From: Lachnospiraceae bacterium
Lineage (GTDB): Bacteria; Bacillota; Clostridia; Lachnospirales; Lachnospiraceae
Reading direction: 5' to 3'
DNA length: 46,634 nucleotides
Assembly: GCA_017472605.1 (NCBI GenBank)
Contig: JAFUPV010000066.1
Location: 1 to 46,634 of the forward strand
Shown: positions 34,554-46,372 of the stretch, piece by piece
How the letters are laid out: each line of letters opens with the position of its first letter
Numbering within the stretch: position 1 is the first letter of the stretch
The notes under the pieces: generated by a model
What the model was told of the DNA's origin: nothing
What the model saw: only the letters and a program-made list of their open reading frames with translations
Database searches by the model: none
Position numbers and translations under genes: made by a program

Positions 34554-35747
34554 ATGAAACGAATTTTTTTGATTGTTCTTGACAGTGTTGGAATCGGTGA
34601 GATGCCGGACGCTGCCGACTATGGAGATGCCGGAAGCAATACACTTCGCTCTGCGTCTTCCTGGCCGGGATTTCAGATGCCGAACATGAAGAAGCTTGGT
34701 CTGTTCTCCATCGACGGTGTGGACTGTCAGCCGGCAGAGGAGAAGCCTCAGGGAGCCTTTGCCCGTCTGGCTGAAGTTTCAAAGGGAAAAGATACGACCA
34801 TCGGTCACTGGGAAATCGCCGGTCTTGCTTCTTTGAAAATGCTCCCTGTATTTCCGAATGGCTTTCCGCAGGCCCTTTTGGACGAACTGAAACAGGCAAC
34901 TGGAAGAGAAATCCTGTGCAATCAGCCTTATTCCGGAACAAAAGTGATCGAAGACTACGGTGCAGAGCACATGAAAACGGGCGCGCTGATTGTGTATACG
35001 TCTGCGGACAGCGTTCTTCAGATCGCGGCTCATGAGGAAATCGTTCCTCTGCAGCAGCTGTATCAGTACTGTGAGATGGCCCGGAAGATCTGCAGCGGAA
35101 ACTGGGGGGTGGGACGTGTCATTGCCAGACCGTTTAACGGAGCGCCGGGAAGCTTTGTACGCACAAGTGGAAGACATGACTATTCTCTGACACCGCCTGG
35201 AACAACCATGCTTGACCAGATCTGCGAGGCGGGAAAGAGTGTGCTGTCTGTCGGTAAAATCGAAGATATTTTCGGCGGCCGCGGCATCACCAGGGGCGTC
35301 CGCACATCTTCCAATCAGGAAGGAATTGACCGGACACTGGAACGGATGGCAGAATCTTTTGAAGGACTCTGCTTTACCAATCTGGTCGATTATGACATGC
35401 TCTACGGGCACAGAAACGACATCGAAGGCTATGCAAAGGCATTGATGTATTTTGATGAACGGCTGCCGGAATTGCTTGCAGCGCTGAAAGATGAGGACAT
35501 TCTGATGATTACTGCGGATCACGGCTGTGATCCGGCCACACCGTCCACGGACCATTCCAGGGAATATGTTCCTCTTGTGATGGCAGGAAAATCCATTTGT
35601 GCGGGATGCAACCTTGGTACAAGAATGTCGTTTGCGGATATCGGCGCCACCATACTGGATTATCTGGGAATCGAAAGCAGGATCAGCGGAACCAGCTTTT
35701 TGTCAGAGATAATCAGGGAGAACAGCAGTCAGGGAACAGGAGAATAA
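34554..35747 (+). CDS. deoB: Phosphopentomutase
   Basis: Interconverts ribose 1-phosphate and ribose 5-phosphate (and deoxy forms) in nucleoside salvage. Alkaline-phosphatase-fold metalloenzyme: N-terminal metal Asp in MKRIFLIVLDSVGIGEMPDA, GSNTL with the phospho-acceptor Thr, TTIGHWEIAG, and the C-terminal ITADHGCDPATPSTDHSREYVP metal ligands. 397 residues, normal. AAAGGAG lies before ATG 34554; the upstream frame from 34461 lies in the tRNA complement. No other deo or pup genes are nearby. Confidence 0.96.
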   Translation: MKRIFLIVLDSVGIGEMPDAADYGDAGSNTLRSASSWPGFQMPNMKKLGLFSIDGVDCQPAEEKPQGAFARLAEVSKGKDTTIGHWEIAGLASLKMLPVFPNGFPQALLDELKQATGREILCNQPYSGTKVIEDYGAEHMKTGALIVYTSADSVLQIAAHEEIVPLQQLYQYCEMARKICSGNWGVGRVIARPFNGAPGSFVRTSGRHDYSLTPPGTTMLDQICEAGKSVLSVGKIEDIFGGRGITRGVRTSSNQEGIDRTLERMAESFEGLCFTNLVDYDMLYGHRNDIEGYAKALMYFDERLPELLAALKDEDILMITADHGCDPATPSTDHSREYVPLVMAGKSICAGCNLGTRMSFADIGATILDYLGIESRISGTSFLSEIIRENSSQGTGE

Positions 35748-35748
35748 G

Positions 35749-37221
35749 TTGGAACAGATCATTCAGGGAATAGGAGCAGGCTTCGGATGGCTGCTTGATA
35801 ACTGGTTTTATATTAATGTATTGCTGGCTGTAACGATGGTGTTTTTCCAGCGGAATGAACCGGAAACGGTCTGGGCATGGCTGCTTGTTCTGTATTTCAT
35901 CCCCATCGTCGGCTTTTTCTTCTACCTGATCCTTCACCATGACTTCAACAAAAAGCACATGTTCTACGTGAAGGAGCTGGAAGACGAGCTTAACGCCATG
36001 ATCCACCGTTCCTCCCGCGGAGAACTTCCCATGCGGTTTTCCATCAGTGATCCGGACATGCAGAAATATAATCAGCTGGTGACCTATAATCAGGAAGCCG
36101 GTGCTGCTGTTTATACAGAGGACAATACTGTTGAAATCATTACAGACGGCAGGATGATGTTTAGCCGTCTGCTGGAAGAAATCGATAAGGCAGAGCAGTT
36201 TATTCACATGGAATATTACATCATTCAGGATGATGTCATGTTCGATGAGATCCGAAAGCACCTGTTCGAAAAGGCAAAAGCCGGAGTGGAGGTGCGCATT
36301 CTCTATGACGCGCTTGGCTGCCGGTCCATGTCGAAGAAAAAGTGGAAGGAGCTGAACGAGAATGGAATCAGGACCGGTGATTTCTTTCCGGCCAAGCTTC
36401 AGTGGGCTCATGTGCGGATAAACTACCATAATCACAGAAAGATTGTGGTAGTTGATAACCGGGTCGGCTTTGTCGGAGGTTATAATATAGGAAGAGAATA
36501 CATTTCGCTGGACAAGCGGTTCGGCTACTGGCGTGATACCCACATGATTCTGACCGGCTCTTCTGTGGTTGCTCTGAATCTCAGGTTTGCGCTGGACTGG
36601 AACTATGCAACCAAAGAGAACCTGTTTCTGAAAGCGGACTATTTTCAGGAGCAGTATCCGCCGGTCAGAGGGACAACCGGCGTGCAGATCATTACCAGCG
36701 GACCGGACTCAAAGGAGGCGCAGATCCGCAATACCTATGTGTCGCTGATCCATGGCGCAAAGAAACGCATCCTGATCCAGACACCGTACTTCATCCCAGA
36801 TCAGACGGTGATGTCCGCGCTGGAGATCGCGCTGCGTTCCGGCGTGGAGGTTTGTCTGATGATCCCGTGCAAGCCGGACCATCCGTTTGTCTACTGGGCA
36901 ACCTATTCTTACATGGGCGACCTGCTGGAACGGGGAGCAAAGTGCTATATCTATACCGACGGATTTCTCCACGCAAAGGGAATTGTTGTGGACACGGAAG
37001 TTGTCTGCTACGGCACGGCAAACATGGACATCCGCAGCTTCAAGCTGAATTTTGAAGTGAATGCCGTTGTCTATGACAAAGAAATCGCGGAAGAAATGGA
37101 GCTGACGTTTGAACGCGATGTGCTGCAGTGCAGGGAGATCACCTGGGCGAGCTACAGTCGCCGGAACCTGATTGTGCGCCTGAAAGAGCAGATCTCGCGG
37201 CTGCTTTCGCCGGTGCTGTAA
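35749..37221 (+). CDS. cls: Cardiolipin synthase (phospholipase D family)
   Basis: Membrane enzyme joining phosphatidylglycerol units into cardiolipin. Two N-terminal TM helices (FYINVLLAVTMVFF; WAWLLVLYFIPIVGFFFYLIL), then two PLD motifs: HNHRKIVVVDNRVGFVGGYN (about residue 225) and HAKGIVVDTEVVCYGTANMD (about 405). 490 residues, normal. The start is TTG at 35749, one base after the deoB stop, with AGGAG inside the end of deoB; the two are probably coupled. The substrate could be another phospholipid, but the layout is that of bacterial Cls. Confidence 0.93.
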   Translation: MEQIIQGIGAGFGWLLDNWFYINVLLAVTMVFFQRNEPETVWAWLLVLYFIPIVGFFFYLILHHDFNKKHMFYVKELEDELNAMIHRSSRGELPMRFSISDPDMQKYNQLVTYNQEAGAAVYTEDNTVEIITDGRMMFSRLLEEIDKAEQFIHMEYYIIQDDVMFDEIRKHLFEKAKAGVEVRILYDALGCRSMSKKKWKELNENGIRTGDFFPAKLQWAHVRINYHNHRKIVVVDNRVGFVGGYNIGREYISLDKRFGYWRDTHMILTGSSVVALNLRFALDWNYATKENLFLKADYFQEQYPPVRGTTGVQIITSGPDSKEAQIRNTYVSLIHGAKKRILIQTPYFIPDQTVMSALEIALRSGVEVCLMIPCKPDHPFVYWATYSYMGDLLERGAKCYIYTDGFLHAKGIVVDTEVVCYGTANMDIRSFKLNFEVNAVVYDKEIAEEMELTFERDVLQCREITWASYSRRNLIVRLKEQISRLLSPVL

Positions 37222-37261
37222 AAATCCGGGTAAAAAACAGAAAAAAATTACAAAAAATGAG

Positions 37262-37290
37262 TTGACATATTGGCTTTCTGATGATATCAT
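37262..37290 (+). promoter_or_regulatory. sigma-A promoter of rpoB-rpoC
   Basis: TTGACA (37262-37267), 17-nt spacer, TATCAT (37285-37290). About 105 nt of leader precede the rpoB ATG. Confidence 0.88.
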
Positions 37291-37307
37291 GATAGTTGCA
37301 CTATCAT
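37289..37307. promoter_or_regulatory. Dyad over the rpoB transcription start
   Basis: ATGATAG and CTATCAT are exact inverted repeats around TTGCA, overlapping the end of the -10 box and the expected start site. It could be an operator or a 5' RNA hairpin; no regulator is known. Confidence 0.5.
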
Positions 37308-37401
37308 GGAGTAATGTGCCTTTGTCAGCTCATTTTTTATCCATATGTGATGCATATGAATATATGCTGAGATGAAAATATAAAAGCAGGGGTGAACAAT
37401 C

Positions 37402-40400
37402 ATGGAAAAAAACAGAATTCGAAAGGTCGATTCTGGCAGAAGCTTCCGTATGAGCTATTCCAAGCAGAAGGAAGTTCTGGAGATGCCGAATCTGATCGCA
37501 ATTCAGATGGATTCTTATCAGTGGTTCCTCGAAGAAGGGTTAAGAGAGGTCTTTGATGACATTTCGCCCATCGTAGATTACAGCGGAAACCTGAGCCTTC
37601 GCTTCGGTAATTTCCGTTTGTGCCCGGACGAGATCAAGCATACGATCGAAGAGTGCAAGGAAAGAGACGCAACCTATTCCGCACCGTTAAAAGTTCAGGT
37701 TAAGCTCTACAATAAAGAAACAGAAAACATCAAGGAACATGAGATTTATATCGGTGATCTTCCACTGATGACAGATACCGGCTCCTTCGTGATCAACGGA
37801 GCAGAGCGTGTTATTGTCAGCCAGCTGGTTCGTTCCCCGGGTATCTACTATACAATCGGTCATGACAAGACAGGTAAGGAACTTTATTCATCCCAGGTAA
37901 TCCCCAATCGCGGTGCATGGCTGGAGTATGAAACGGATTCCAACGATATTTTCTATGTTCGTGTAGACCGTACCAGAAAGGTTCCGGTGACGGTACTGAT
38001 CCGTGCCCTTGGATGGGGTACCAACGAGCAGATTCTGGAAATCTTCGGTGAGGAGCCAAAGCTTCTGGCAACCATTGCGAAGGATACCAGTGACAGCTAT
38101 CAGACCGGTCTGCTTGAGCTGTACAAAAAGATCCGTCCGGGTGAGCCGCTGTCTGTTGACAGTGCAGCAAGCCTTCTGGAGAGCATGTTCTTCGATGTCA
38201 GAAGATATGACATGGCTAAGGTAGGCCGCTATAAATATAATAAGAAGCTTCACTTCCGCAACCGTCTGAACGGACATGTTCTTGCAGACGATGTGGTTGA
38301 TGAGAGCACAGGTGAGATTATCGCTGAGGCAGGAACCACCATGAACCGCGCAATCGCAACAAAGATTCAGGATGCTGCTGTTCCCTATGTTTTTGTAGAC
38401 GTGGACGGACGCAGAGTAAAGGTTCTTTCCAACATGATGGTAGACGCTTCCAAGTATCTGGACTTCGATCCGGCTGAGGCTGGAATCGGTGAGCTGGTTT
38501 ACTATCCGGAACTGAAGCGTATCCTTGATCTTGGTCTGGAAGGCGAAGAGCTGAAGGACGAGCTGGCTGTCAACATTGCCACCCTGATCCCGAAGCACAT
38601 CCTCAAAGTGGATATCCTTGCCTCCATTAACTATTGTATGCATCTGGAATACGGCATTGGAACCAAAGATGACATCGACCATCTGGGCAACCGTCGTATC
38701 CGTGCTGTCGGTGAGCTGCTTCAGAACCAGTACCGCATCGGTCTGTCCAGAATGGAGCGTGTGGTAAGAGAGCGTATGACAACCATGGATCCCAGCGATC
38801 TGTCTCCGCAGGCTCTGATCAACATCAAGCCGGTAACGGCAGCGGTAAAGGAGTTCTTCGGAAGCTCCCAGCTGTCCCAGTTTATGGATCAGAACAACCC
38901 GCTGGCTGAGCTGACCCACAAGAGACGTCTGTCCGCCCTTGGACCAGGCGGTCTGTCAAGAGACCGTGCCGGATTCGAGGTTCGAGACGTTCACTATACA
39001 CACTATGGACGTATGTGCCCGATTGAGACCCCTGAGGGACCGAACATCGGTCTGATCAACTCTCTGGCATGCTACGCAAGAGTAAACAAGTACGGCTTTG
39101 TTGAGGCGCCTTACCGTGTCCTGGACAAGACCGATCCAAAGAATCCGGTTGTTACGGACGATGTCATCTATCTGACTGCAGATGAGGAAGATGACTACAC
39201 CGTTGCTCAGGCAAACGAACCGCTGGATGAAGAGGGCCACTTCATTAAGAAGATGGTTTCCGGCCGTTTCCGTGAGGAAACCTCCGAGTTCGAGAAGAGT
39301 ACGGTTGATCTGATGGACGTATCTCCGAAGATGGTATTCTCCGTTGCTACATCCATGATTCCGTTCCTTCAGAACGACGACGCAAACCGTGCGCTGATGG
39401 GATCCAACATGCAGCGTCAGGCCGTGCCGCTGATGATGACCGAGGCTCCAGCTGTCGGAACCGGTATCGAGGGCAAGGCTGCCTATGACTCCGGTGTCTG
39501 CGTAATCGCAAAGCATGCCGGCGTTGTTGAGCGTTCCGCATCCAGGGAAATCGTGATCAAGTGCGATGACGGTACCAGAGATGTATACCGTCTGACCAAG
39601 TTCACACGAAGCAACCAGAGCAACTGCTACAACCAGAGACCGATCGTTTACAAGAACGACCGTGTTGCTGCCGGACAGGTAATTGCCGACGGTCCGTCCA
39701 CCAATCAGGGTGAGATCGCGCTTGGTAAGAACCCGCTGATCGGCTTCATGACCTGGGAAGGCTACAACTACGAGGACGCAGTTCTTCTGAGTGAGCGTCT
39801 GGTACAGGATGACGTATATACCTCCATCCACATCGAAGAGTACTCCTGTGAGGCCCGCGACACCAAGCTGGGACCGGAAGAGATTACCCGCGATGTGCCC
39901 AGCATCGGTGAGGATGCGCTGAAGGATCTGGATGAGCGCGGAATCATTCGTGTCGGCGCGGAGGTTCGTGCCGGAGACATCCTTGTCGGTAAGGTAACTC
40001 CGAAGGGTGAAACCGAGCTGACCAGTGAAGAGCGCCTGCTGCGTGCAATCTTCGGTGAGAAGGCAAGAGAGGTAAGAGACACTTCTCTGAAGGTTCCTCA
40101 CGGCTCCTACGGTATCGTAGTTGACACAAAGGTATTCAACCGTCAGAACAGCGATGAGCTGTCTCCTGGCGTAAACGAAGTAGTTCGTATATATATTGCC
40201 CAGAAACGTAAGATCTCAGTCGGCGACAAGATGGCAGGCCGTCATGGAAACAAGGGTGTCGTTTCCCGCGTACTCCCGGTAGAAGACATGCCGTTCCTTC
40301 CAAACGGACGTCCGCTGGACATCGTTCTGAATCCTCTGGGCGTGCCGTCCCGTATGAACATCGGACAGGTGCTTGAGATTCACTTAAGTCTTGCAGCGAA

Positions 40401-41274
40401 GGCTCTTGGCTTCAACATCTCCACTCCGATCTTCGACGGCGCAAACGAGCAGGACATCGCAGATACCCTGACTCTGGCAAATGACTATGTAAACATGGAA
40501 TGGGAAGACTTCAAGGCAAAGTATGAGGATACGCTGAGATCTGAGGTACTTGAGTATCTTGGCGAGCATCTGGAGCATCGTGCGCTCTGGAAGGGCGTTC
40601 CGCTGAATCCGGATGGAAAGGTTCGCCTGCGTGACGGACGTACCGGTGAGTACTTCGACAGCGCGGTAACCATCGGCCACATGCATTACCTGAAGCTGCA
40701 CCATCTGGTAGATGATAAGATCCATGCACGTTCCACCGGTCCATACGCACTTGTTACCCAGCAGCCTCTCGGCGGTAAGGCACAGTTCGGCGGACAGCGT
40801 TTCGGTGAGATGGAGGTATGGGCACTTGAGGCTTACGGTGCTGCCTACACCCTGCAGGAGATTCTGACTGTCAAGTCCGATGACGTTGTAGGACGTGTAA
40901 AGACCTATGAGGCCATCAGTAAGGGCGAGAACCTGCCTGAGCCGGGTATCCCGGATTCCTTCAAGGTACTTCTGAAGGAGCTGCAGGCACTGGCACTTGA
41001 TGTGCGTGTCCTCAGAGATGACAACACCGAGGTTGAGATTACAGAGAATATTGATTACGGTGTAAGTGACTACGCAATGATGGAAGATAACCGTCATTAC
41101 ACCGATGAAGAACTTGCACGTTCCGGATATACCCAGCAGGAAGTAAAGGATGGAGAATTTACCAATGTTGAGCCGGATGCTGATGACGATGATTTTGGTG
41201 ATTCGTTCGATGGCGATTACGATGCAGACTTTGACAGTGATTCCAGTGACGATTACGACGATCTGGATGAATAA
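37402..41274 (+). CDS. rpoB: RNA polymerase subunit beta
   Basis: Catalytic core subunit. 1290 residues with all the usual regions, from [19 protein letters not shown] through the rifampicin pocket [20 protein letters not shown] and [11 protein letters not shown] (about 485-515; residues look wild type), to [19 protein letters not shown] and [20 protein letters not shown]. The last 40 or so residues form a very acidic tail ([20 protein letters not shown]). AGGGGTGAACAATC precedes the ATG. Transcribed with rpoC, 20 nt downstream, from its own promoter rather than from rplJL. Confidence 0.98.
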   Translation: MEKNRIRKVDSGRSFRMSYSKQKEVLEMPNLIAIQMDSYQWFLEEGLREVFDDISPIVDYSGNLSLRFGNFRLCPDEIKHTIEECKERDATYSAPLKVQVKLYNKETENIKEHEIYIGDLPLMTDTGSFVINGAERVIVSQLVRSPGIYYTIGHDKTGKELYSSQVIPNRGAWLEYETDSNDIFYVRVDRTRKVPVTVLIRALGWGTNEQILEIFGEEPKLLATIAKDTSDSYQTGLLELYKKIRPGEPLSVDSAASLLESMFFDVRRYDMAKVGRYKYNKKLHFRNRLNGHVLADDVVDESTGEIIAEAGTTMNRAIATKIQDAAVPYVFVDVDGRRVKVLSNMMVDASKYLDFDPAEAGIGELVYYPELKRILDLGLEGEELKDELAVNIATLIPKHILKVDILASINYCMHLEYGIGTKDDIDHLGNRRIRAVGELLQNQYRIGLSRMERVVRERMTTMDPSDLSPQALINIKPVTAAVKEFFGSSQLSQFMDQNNPLAELTHKRRLSALGPGGLSRDRAGFEVRDVHYTHYGRMCPIETPEGPNIGLINSLACYARVNKYGFVEAPYRVLDKTDPKNPVVTDDVIYLTADEEDDYTVAQANEPLDEEGHFIKKMVSGRFREETSEFEKSTVDLMDVSPKMVFSVATSMIPFLQNDDANRALMGSNMQRQAVPLMMTEAPAVGTGIEGKAAYDSGVCVIAKHAGVVERSASREIVIKCDDGTRDVYRLTKFTRSNQSNCYNQRPIVYKNDRVAAGQVIADGPSTNQGEIALGKNPLIGFMTWEGYNYEDAVLLSERLVQDDVYTSIHIEEYSCEARDTKLGPEEITRDVPSIGEDALKDLDERGIIRVGAEVRAGDILVGKVTPKGETELTSEERLLRAIFGEKAREVRDTSLKVPHGSYGIVVDTKVFNRQNSDELSPGVNEVVRIYIAQKRKISVGDKMAGRHGNKGVVSRVLPVEDMPFLPNGRPLDIVLNPLGVPSRMNIGQVLEIHLSLAAKALGFNISTPIFDGANEQDIADTLTLANDYVNMEWEDFKAKYEDTLRSEVLEYLGEHLEHRALWKGVPLNPDGKVRLRDGRTGEYFDSAVTIGHMHYLKLHHLVDDKIHARSTGPYALVTQQPLGGKAQFGGQRFGEMEVWALEAYGAAYTLQEILTVKSDDVVGRVKTYEAISKGENLPEPGIPDSFKVLLKELQALALDVRVLRDDNTEVEITENIDYGVSDYAMMEDNRHYTDEELARSGYTQQEVKDGEFTNVEPDADDDDFGDSFDGDYDADFDSDSSDDYDDLDE

Positions 41275-41294
41275 TTTGAGAAGGGAGAGCCATT

Positions 41295-44200
41295 ATGCCT
41301 GAAACAAATAATGAAACAAGCCAGTCTTTGGTTTTTGATGCCATTAAGATCAGCTTGGCTTCACCGGAAAAGATCAGAGAATGGTCAAGAGGCGCGGTTA
41401 CCAAGGCTGAGACCATTAACTACAGAACATTAAAGCCGGAACCGGATGGCCTGTACTGTGAGCGTATTTTCGGACCGAGTAAGGACTGGGAATGTCACTG
41501 CGGAAAGTACAAGAAGATCCGTTATAAGAACATTGTTTGTGACCGATGCGGAGTAGAGGTTACCAAGTCCAACGTTCGCCGTGAGCGTATGGGACATATT
41601 GAGCTGGCAGCTCCTGTCTCTCACATCTGGTATTTCAAGGGTATCCCCAGCCGCATGGGACTGATTCTCGATGTTTCTCCGAGAAATCTGGACAAGATTC
41701 TTTACTTTGCTTCCTACATCGTTCTCGATGCCGGTACCAGCGGACTTTCCTACAAGCAGGTACTTTCCGAGAAAGAGTATCGTGACGCAGTAGACCAGTA
41801 CGGCTACGGCAGCTTCCGCGCAGGAATGGGCGCGGAGGCAATCCAGGAGCTGTTAAAGGCAATCGATCTGGAAAAGGACTCCGAGGAGCTGAAGGCAGAG
41901 CTGAAGGATGCTTCCGGTCAGAAGCGTGCGCGTCTGATCAAGCGTCTGGAAGTAGTTGAAGCGTTCCGCAACTCCGGAAACCGTCCGGAATGGATGATCC
42001 TTGATGCAATCCCGGTAATGCCGGCAGATATCCGTCCGATGGTACAGCTGGACGGCGGACGTTTCGCAACCTCCGACATCAATGACCTGTACCGCCGCAT
42101 CATCAACAGAAACAATCGTCTGCAGAGACTTCTTGAGCTTGGCGCTCCGGATATCATCGTCCGCAACGAGAAGCGTATGCTGCAGGAGGCAGTGGATGCC
42201 CTGATCGATAACGGCCGCCGCGGACGTGCGGTAACCGGACCTGGAAACCGTGCGCTGAAATCCCTTTCCGACATGTTAAAGGGTAAGCAGGGACGTTTCC
42301 GTCAGAACCTGCTTGGAAAGCGTGTTGACTATTCCGGACGTTCCGTTATCGTTGTAGGACCGGAGCTGAAGATTTATCAGTGCGGTCTTCCGAAAGAGAT
42401 GGCAATCGAGCTGTTCAAACCGTTCGTAATGAAGGAACTGGTAAAGAACGGCGATGCAAATAACATTAAGAATGCAAAGAAGATGGTTGAGCGCATGGAA
42501 ACCAAGGTATGGGATGTGCTCGAAGAGGTAATCAAAGAGCATCCGGTTATGCTGAACCGTGCTCCTACACTTCACCGTCTTGGTATTCAGGCGTTCGAGC
42601 CGATTCTGGTAGAGGGTAAGGCAATTAAGCTTCACCCGCTGGTATGTACCGCGTTCAACGCTGACTTCGACGGAGACCAGATGGCAGTTCATCTGCCGCT
42701 GTCTGTTGAAGCGCAGGCAGAGTGCCGTTTCATGCTTCTGTCACCAAACAACCTTCTGAAGCCTTCTGATGGCGGTCCGGTAGCGGTTCCGTCCCAGGAT
42801 ATGGTTCTTGGTATCTACTACCTGACTCAGGAGCGTCCTGGTGCAAAGGGCGAGGGAATGGTATTCAAGAATGTAAACGAAGCGCTGCTTGCCTACGAAA
42901 ACGGCGCAGTAACCCTGCACTCCATCATCAAGGTTCGTGTCCGCAAGGAGATGCCGGATGGAACAGTACTGCAGGATACCATCCAGACAACTCTTGGCCG
43001 CTGCATCTTCAACGAGATCCTTCCTCAGGATCTGGGATTTGTTGACAGAAGCGTTCCGGGCAACGAGCTGAAGCTGGAAGTTGACTTCCTTGTAAAGAAG
43101 AAGGAACTGAAGAAAATTCTGGAGAAAGTCATTAACACTCACGGAGCAACAAGAACAGCAGAAGTACTTGACGCAATCAAGGCAATGGGTTACAAGTACT
43201 CCACAAGAGCAGCAATGACCGTATCCGTATCCGATATGACCGTACCTGCTGAAAAGCCGGCAATGCTGAAGCGGGCACAGGACACCGTAGACGTGATCGC
43301 CAGCCACTACAAGAGAGGATGGATCACCGACGAAGAGCGTTACAATCAGGTAATCCGTACTTGGGAGGCAACCGATAAGGAGCTGACCAATGCGCTGCTT
43401 TCCGGTCTGGACAAGTACAACAACATCTACATGATGGCAGACTCCGGTGCGCGTGGTTCTGATAAGCAGATCAAGCAGCTGGCCGGTATGCGAGGCCTGA
43501 TGGCAAACACAACCGGTAAGGCAATTGAACTTCCGATTAAGTCCAACTTCCGTGAAGGTCTTGACGTACTGGAGTACTTCATTTCCGCTCACGGTGCGCG
43601 TAAGGGACTTTCCGATACCGCGCTTCGTACCGCGGACTCCGGTTATCTGACCAGACGTCTGGTAGACGTTTCTCAGCAGCTGATCGTCCGTGAGGATGAC
43701 TGTTGTGAAGGAAAGGCAATTCCGTTTATGGAAATCCGTACCTTCATGAACGGTAAGGAAGAGATCGAGAGCCTGCAGGAGCGTATGACAGGCCGTTTCA
43801 TCGCTGAGACTGTTACCGATCCGGATACCGGAAAGGTGATTATCCGCGAGAACTGCATGATTACACCAAAGCGTGCTGCCATGATCATGGATGCGTTCAA
43901 CCGCATGGGCCGCGACAGCATCAAGATCCGTACCGTACTGAGCTGTAAGTCTCACGTAGGTATCTGTGCAAAGTGCTACGGTTCCAACATGGCTACCGGA
44001 CAGCCGGTACAGGTTGGTGAGGCAGTTGGTATTATCGCTGCACAGTCCATCGGTGAGCCTGGTACCCAGCTGACCATGAGAACCTTCCATACCGGTGGTG
44101 TGGCAGGTGGAGATATTACACAGGGTCTTCCCCGTGTCGAGGAGCTTTTCGAGGCACGTAAGCCGAAGGGTGTTGCAATTGTCTCCGATATCGCAGGTAT

Positions 44201-45044
44201 GGTAACCGTTAAGGATAACAAGAAGAAGAGAGAGATCATTGTTACTGACACCGAGACCGGTGATTCCAGAACCTACATGATCCCTTACGACTCCCGCATC
44301 AAGCCGCTGGACGGCAAGGTGATCGAGGCCGGCGATGCGCTGACAGAAGGTAGTGTAAACCCGCACGACATCCTGAGAATCAAAGGAGTCCGTGCAGTTC
44401 AGGACTACATGCTTCAGGAAGTTCAGCGTGTATACCGCAGCCAGGGTGTAGAAATCGGTGACCGTCATATCGAGGTAATCGTTCGTCAGATGCTTGAGAA
44501 GATCCGCGTGGAAGAAAGCGGAGATTCCGAGATCCTTCCGGGAATCACCATGGATGTTCTTGATTTCGATGAGATGAACGAAAAGCTGATTGCTGAAGGC
44601 AAGAAACCGGCAGTCGGAAAGCAGATCATGCTTGGTATTACCAAGGCATCTCTGGCAACCAACTCCTTCCTGTCCGCTGCGTCCTTCCAGGAAACAACAA
44701 AGGCTCTGACCGATGCTGCTATTAATGGAAGAATCGACCCGCTGATGGGAATGAAGGAAAACGTAATCATCGGTCAACTGATCCCAGCCGGTACCGGTAT
44801 GAAGCGTTACCGCAACATCAAGCTCAACACAGAGCTGAAGTTTGATGACGAGGTTGCAGTTGACGAGAACGAGGAGATCGCTCTTGACGAAAACGATGAC
44901 ATCAGCTTTGCAGAGGAAGAGAAGGCAGAGGCCATGGCCGCAAGAGCCGATTTTGATTTCGAAGACGAAGTTGATGTGACCGAAGAGGATGGAGAGGAAT
45001 TTGCAGAAGATGACGTGTTTGACGGCGCGGACGACTTCGAATAA
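41295..45044 (+). CDS. rpoC: RNA polymerase subunit beta'
   Basis: Catalytic core subunit. 1249 residues: N-terminal zinc site ([20 protein letters not shown]), the Mg-binding [12 protein letters not shown] (about 453-464), the bridge-helix region [19 protein letters not shown], the second zinc site ([13 protein letters not shown]) and [21 protein letters not shown]. Like RpoB it ends in a long acidic extension (from about [17 protein letters not shown] to GADDFE). No insertions or gaps noticed. Confidence 0.98.
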   Translation: MPETNNETSQSLVFDAIKISLASPEKIREWSRGAVTKAETINYRTLKPEPDGLYCERIFGPSKDWECHCGKYKKIRYKNIVCDRCGVEVTKSNVRRERMGHIELAAPVSHIWYFKGIPSRMGLILDVSPRNLDKILYFASYIVLDAGTSGLSYKQVLSEKEYRDAVDQYGYGSFRAGMGAEAIQELLKAIDLEKDSEELKAELKDASGQKRARLIKRLEVVEAFRNSGNRPEWMILDAIPVMPADIRPMVQLDGGRFATSDINDLYRRIINRNNRLQRLLELGAPDIIVRNEKRMLQEAVDALIDNGRRGRAVTGPGNRALKSLSDMLKGKQGRFRQNLLGKRVDYSGRSVIVVGPELKIYQCGLPKEMAIELFKPFVMKELVKNGDANNIKNAKKMVERMETKVWDVLEEVIKEHPVMLNRAPTLHRLGIQAFEPILVEGKAIKLHPLVCTAFNADFDGDQMAVHLPLSVEAQAECRFMLLSPNNLLKPSDGGPVAVPSQDMVLGIYYLTQERPGAKGEGMVFKNVNEALLAYENGAVTLHSIIKVRVRKEMPDGTVLQDTIQTTLGRCIFNEILPQDLGFVDRSVPGNELKLEVDFLVKKKELKKILEKVINTHGATRTAEVLDAIKAMGYKYSTRAAMTVSVSDMTVPAEKPAMLKRAQDTVDVIASHYKRGWITDEERYNQVIRTWEATDKELTNALLSGLDKYNNIYMMADSGARGSDKQIKQLAGMRGLMANTTGKAIELPIKSNFREGLDVLEYFISAHGARKGLSDTALRTADSGYLTRRLVDVSQQLIVREDDCCEGKAIPFMEIRTFMNGKEEIESLQERMTGRFIAETVTDPDTGKVIIRENCMITPKRAAMIMDAFNRMGRDSIKIRTVLSCKSHVGICAKCYGSNMATGQPVQVGEAVGIIAAQSIGEPGTQLTMRTFHTGGVAGGDITQGLPRVEELFEARKPKGVAIVSDIAGMVTVKDNKKKREIIVTDTETGDSRTYMIPYDSRIKPLDGKVIEAGDALTEGSVNPHDILRIKGVRAVQDYMLQEVQRVYRSQGVEIGDRHIEVIVRQMLEKIRVEESGDSEILPGITMDVLDFDEMNEKLIAEGKKPAVGKQIMLGITKASLATNSFLSAASFQETTKALTDAAINGRIDPLMGMKENVIIGQLIPAGTGMKRYRNIKLNTELKFDDEVAVDENEEIALDENDDISFAEEEKAEAMAARADFDFEDEVDVTEEDGEEFAEDDVFDGADDFE

Positions 45045-45071
45045 ATCTCTGATATAATTTTAAAAAAGTGC

Positions 45072-45100
45072 TTGACAAGTAAGTCGAGTGCGTATATAAT
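45072..45100 (+). promoter_or_regulatory. Consensus sigma-A promoter of rpsL-rpsG-fusA
   Basis: TTGACA (45072-45077), 17-nt spacer, TATAAT (45095-45100): both boxes match consensus exactly, so probably one of the strongest promoters in the window. Confidence 0.93.
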
Positions 45101-45152
45101 TTGAACGTATGCGTTTTGGACAACCGCCAAAACCATGCGTTCAAATTTTTTT
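45101..45152 (+). terminator. Terminator-like hairpin at the start of the rpsL leader
   Basis: TTGAACGTATGCGTTTTGG (45101-45119) pairs with CCAAAACCATGCGTTCAA (45127-45144) with one bulge and one G-U, followed by seven T. The left arm starts directly after the -10 box, so RNA begun at this promoter has only the inner 11-12 bp, while read-through RNA from rpoC has the whole stem. A second pairing, TGTCCGG (45152-45158) with CCGGACA (45207-45213), encloses the next part of the leader. Confidence 0.75.
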
Positions 45153-45256
45153 GTCCGGAAATCCGTAACGATTCGCGATTCAAAAGCGAGGAGGAAAACG
45201 TCAGGACCGGACAGAAAGTTATAGTCGTTTATTTCAAATCTCAGGAGGTGAATAGA

Positions 45257-45682
45257 ATGCCTACATTTAATCAGTTAGTTAGAAAGGGAAGACAGACTGA
45301 GGATAAGAAGTCTACCGCTCCGGCTCTCCAGAAGGGTTACAACTCCCTGAAGAAGAAGCAGACCAATCTTTCTGCTCCGCAGAAGAGAGGTGTTTGCACC
45401 GCAGTTAAGACCGCAACTCCTAAGAAGCCTAACTCCGCTCTTAGAAAGATTGCCAGAGTTCGTCTTTCCAACGGTATCGAAGTAACCAGCTATATTCCGG
45501 GTGAGGGACACAACCTTCAGGAGCATAGCGTAGTACTGATCCGTGGCGGCCGTGTTAAGGACTTACCAGGTACTCGTTACCACATCGTAAGAGGAACCCT
45601 TGATACAGCAGGTGTTGCTAAGAGACGCCAGGCTCGTTCCAAGTACGGTGCTAAGAGACCGAAGGACGCAAAGAAGAAGTAA
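45257..45682 (+). CDS. rpsL: 30S ribosomal protein S12
   Basis: Decoding-centre protein. 141 residues beginning [13 protein letters not shown], with [20 protein letters not shown] and the loop [14 protein letters not shown]; the lysines changed in streptomycin-resistant strains are present, so it looks wild type. ATG 45257 follows CAGGAGGTGAATAG; the longer frame from 45101 runs through the leader hairpin and is rejected. Confidence 0.97.
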   Translation: MPTFNQLVRKGRQTEDKKSTAPALQKGYNSLKKKQTNLSAPQKRGVCTAVKTATPKKPNSALRKIARVRLSNGIEVTSYIPGEGHNLQEHSVVLIRGGRVKDLPGTRYHIVRGTLDTAGVAKRRQARSKYGAKRPKDAKKK

Positions 45683-45823
45683 TTCACGTTTTTTGATTAG
45701 TGCCGGCATTCGAACGGAAAATCCCATCTTCTGACGGTTGCAGATATATTTGGGCTGGAGATCAAAAGAGACTCCCGGAAACAAGAACCAGCGCGAACAC
45801 AAAGATTATGTGAGTACCGATGA

Positions 45824-46351
<528 letters not shown>

Positions 46352-46372
46352 TCAGTTAAGGAGGATAAAAAC

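Larger units (their letters stand above)
37254..37338 (+). terminator. Long-loop terminator after cls that encloses the rpoB promoter
   Basis: Arm 37254-37267 (AAAATGAGTTGACA) pairs with 37323-37336 (TGTCAGCTCATTTT): 14 bp with one G-U, followed by TT. The 55-nt loop holds the rpoB -10 box and transcription start. RNA coming from cls can form it; RNA started at the rpoB promoter lacks the left arm. Confidence 0.55.

Noticed and set aside
42741-44777. 678-residue open frame opposite rpoC
   Set aside because: An effect of rpoC codon use; low-complexity, Cys/His-rich translation without family features.
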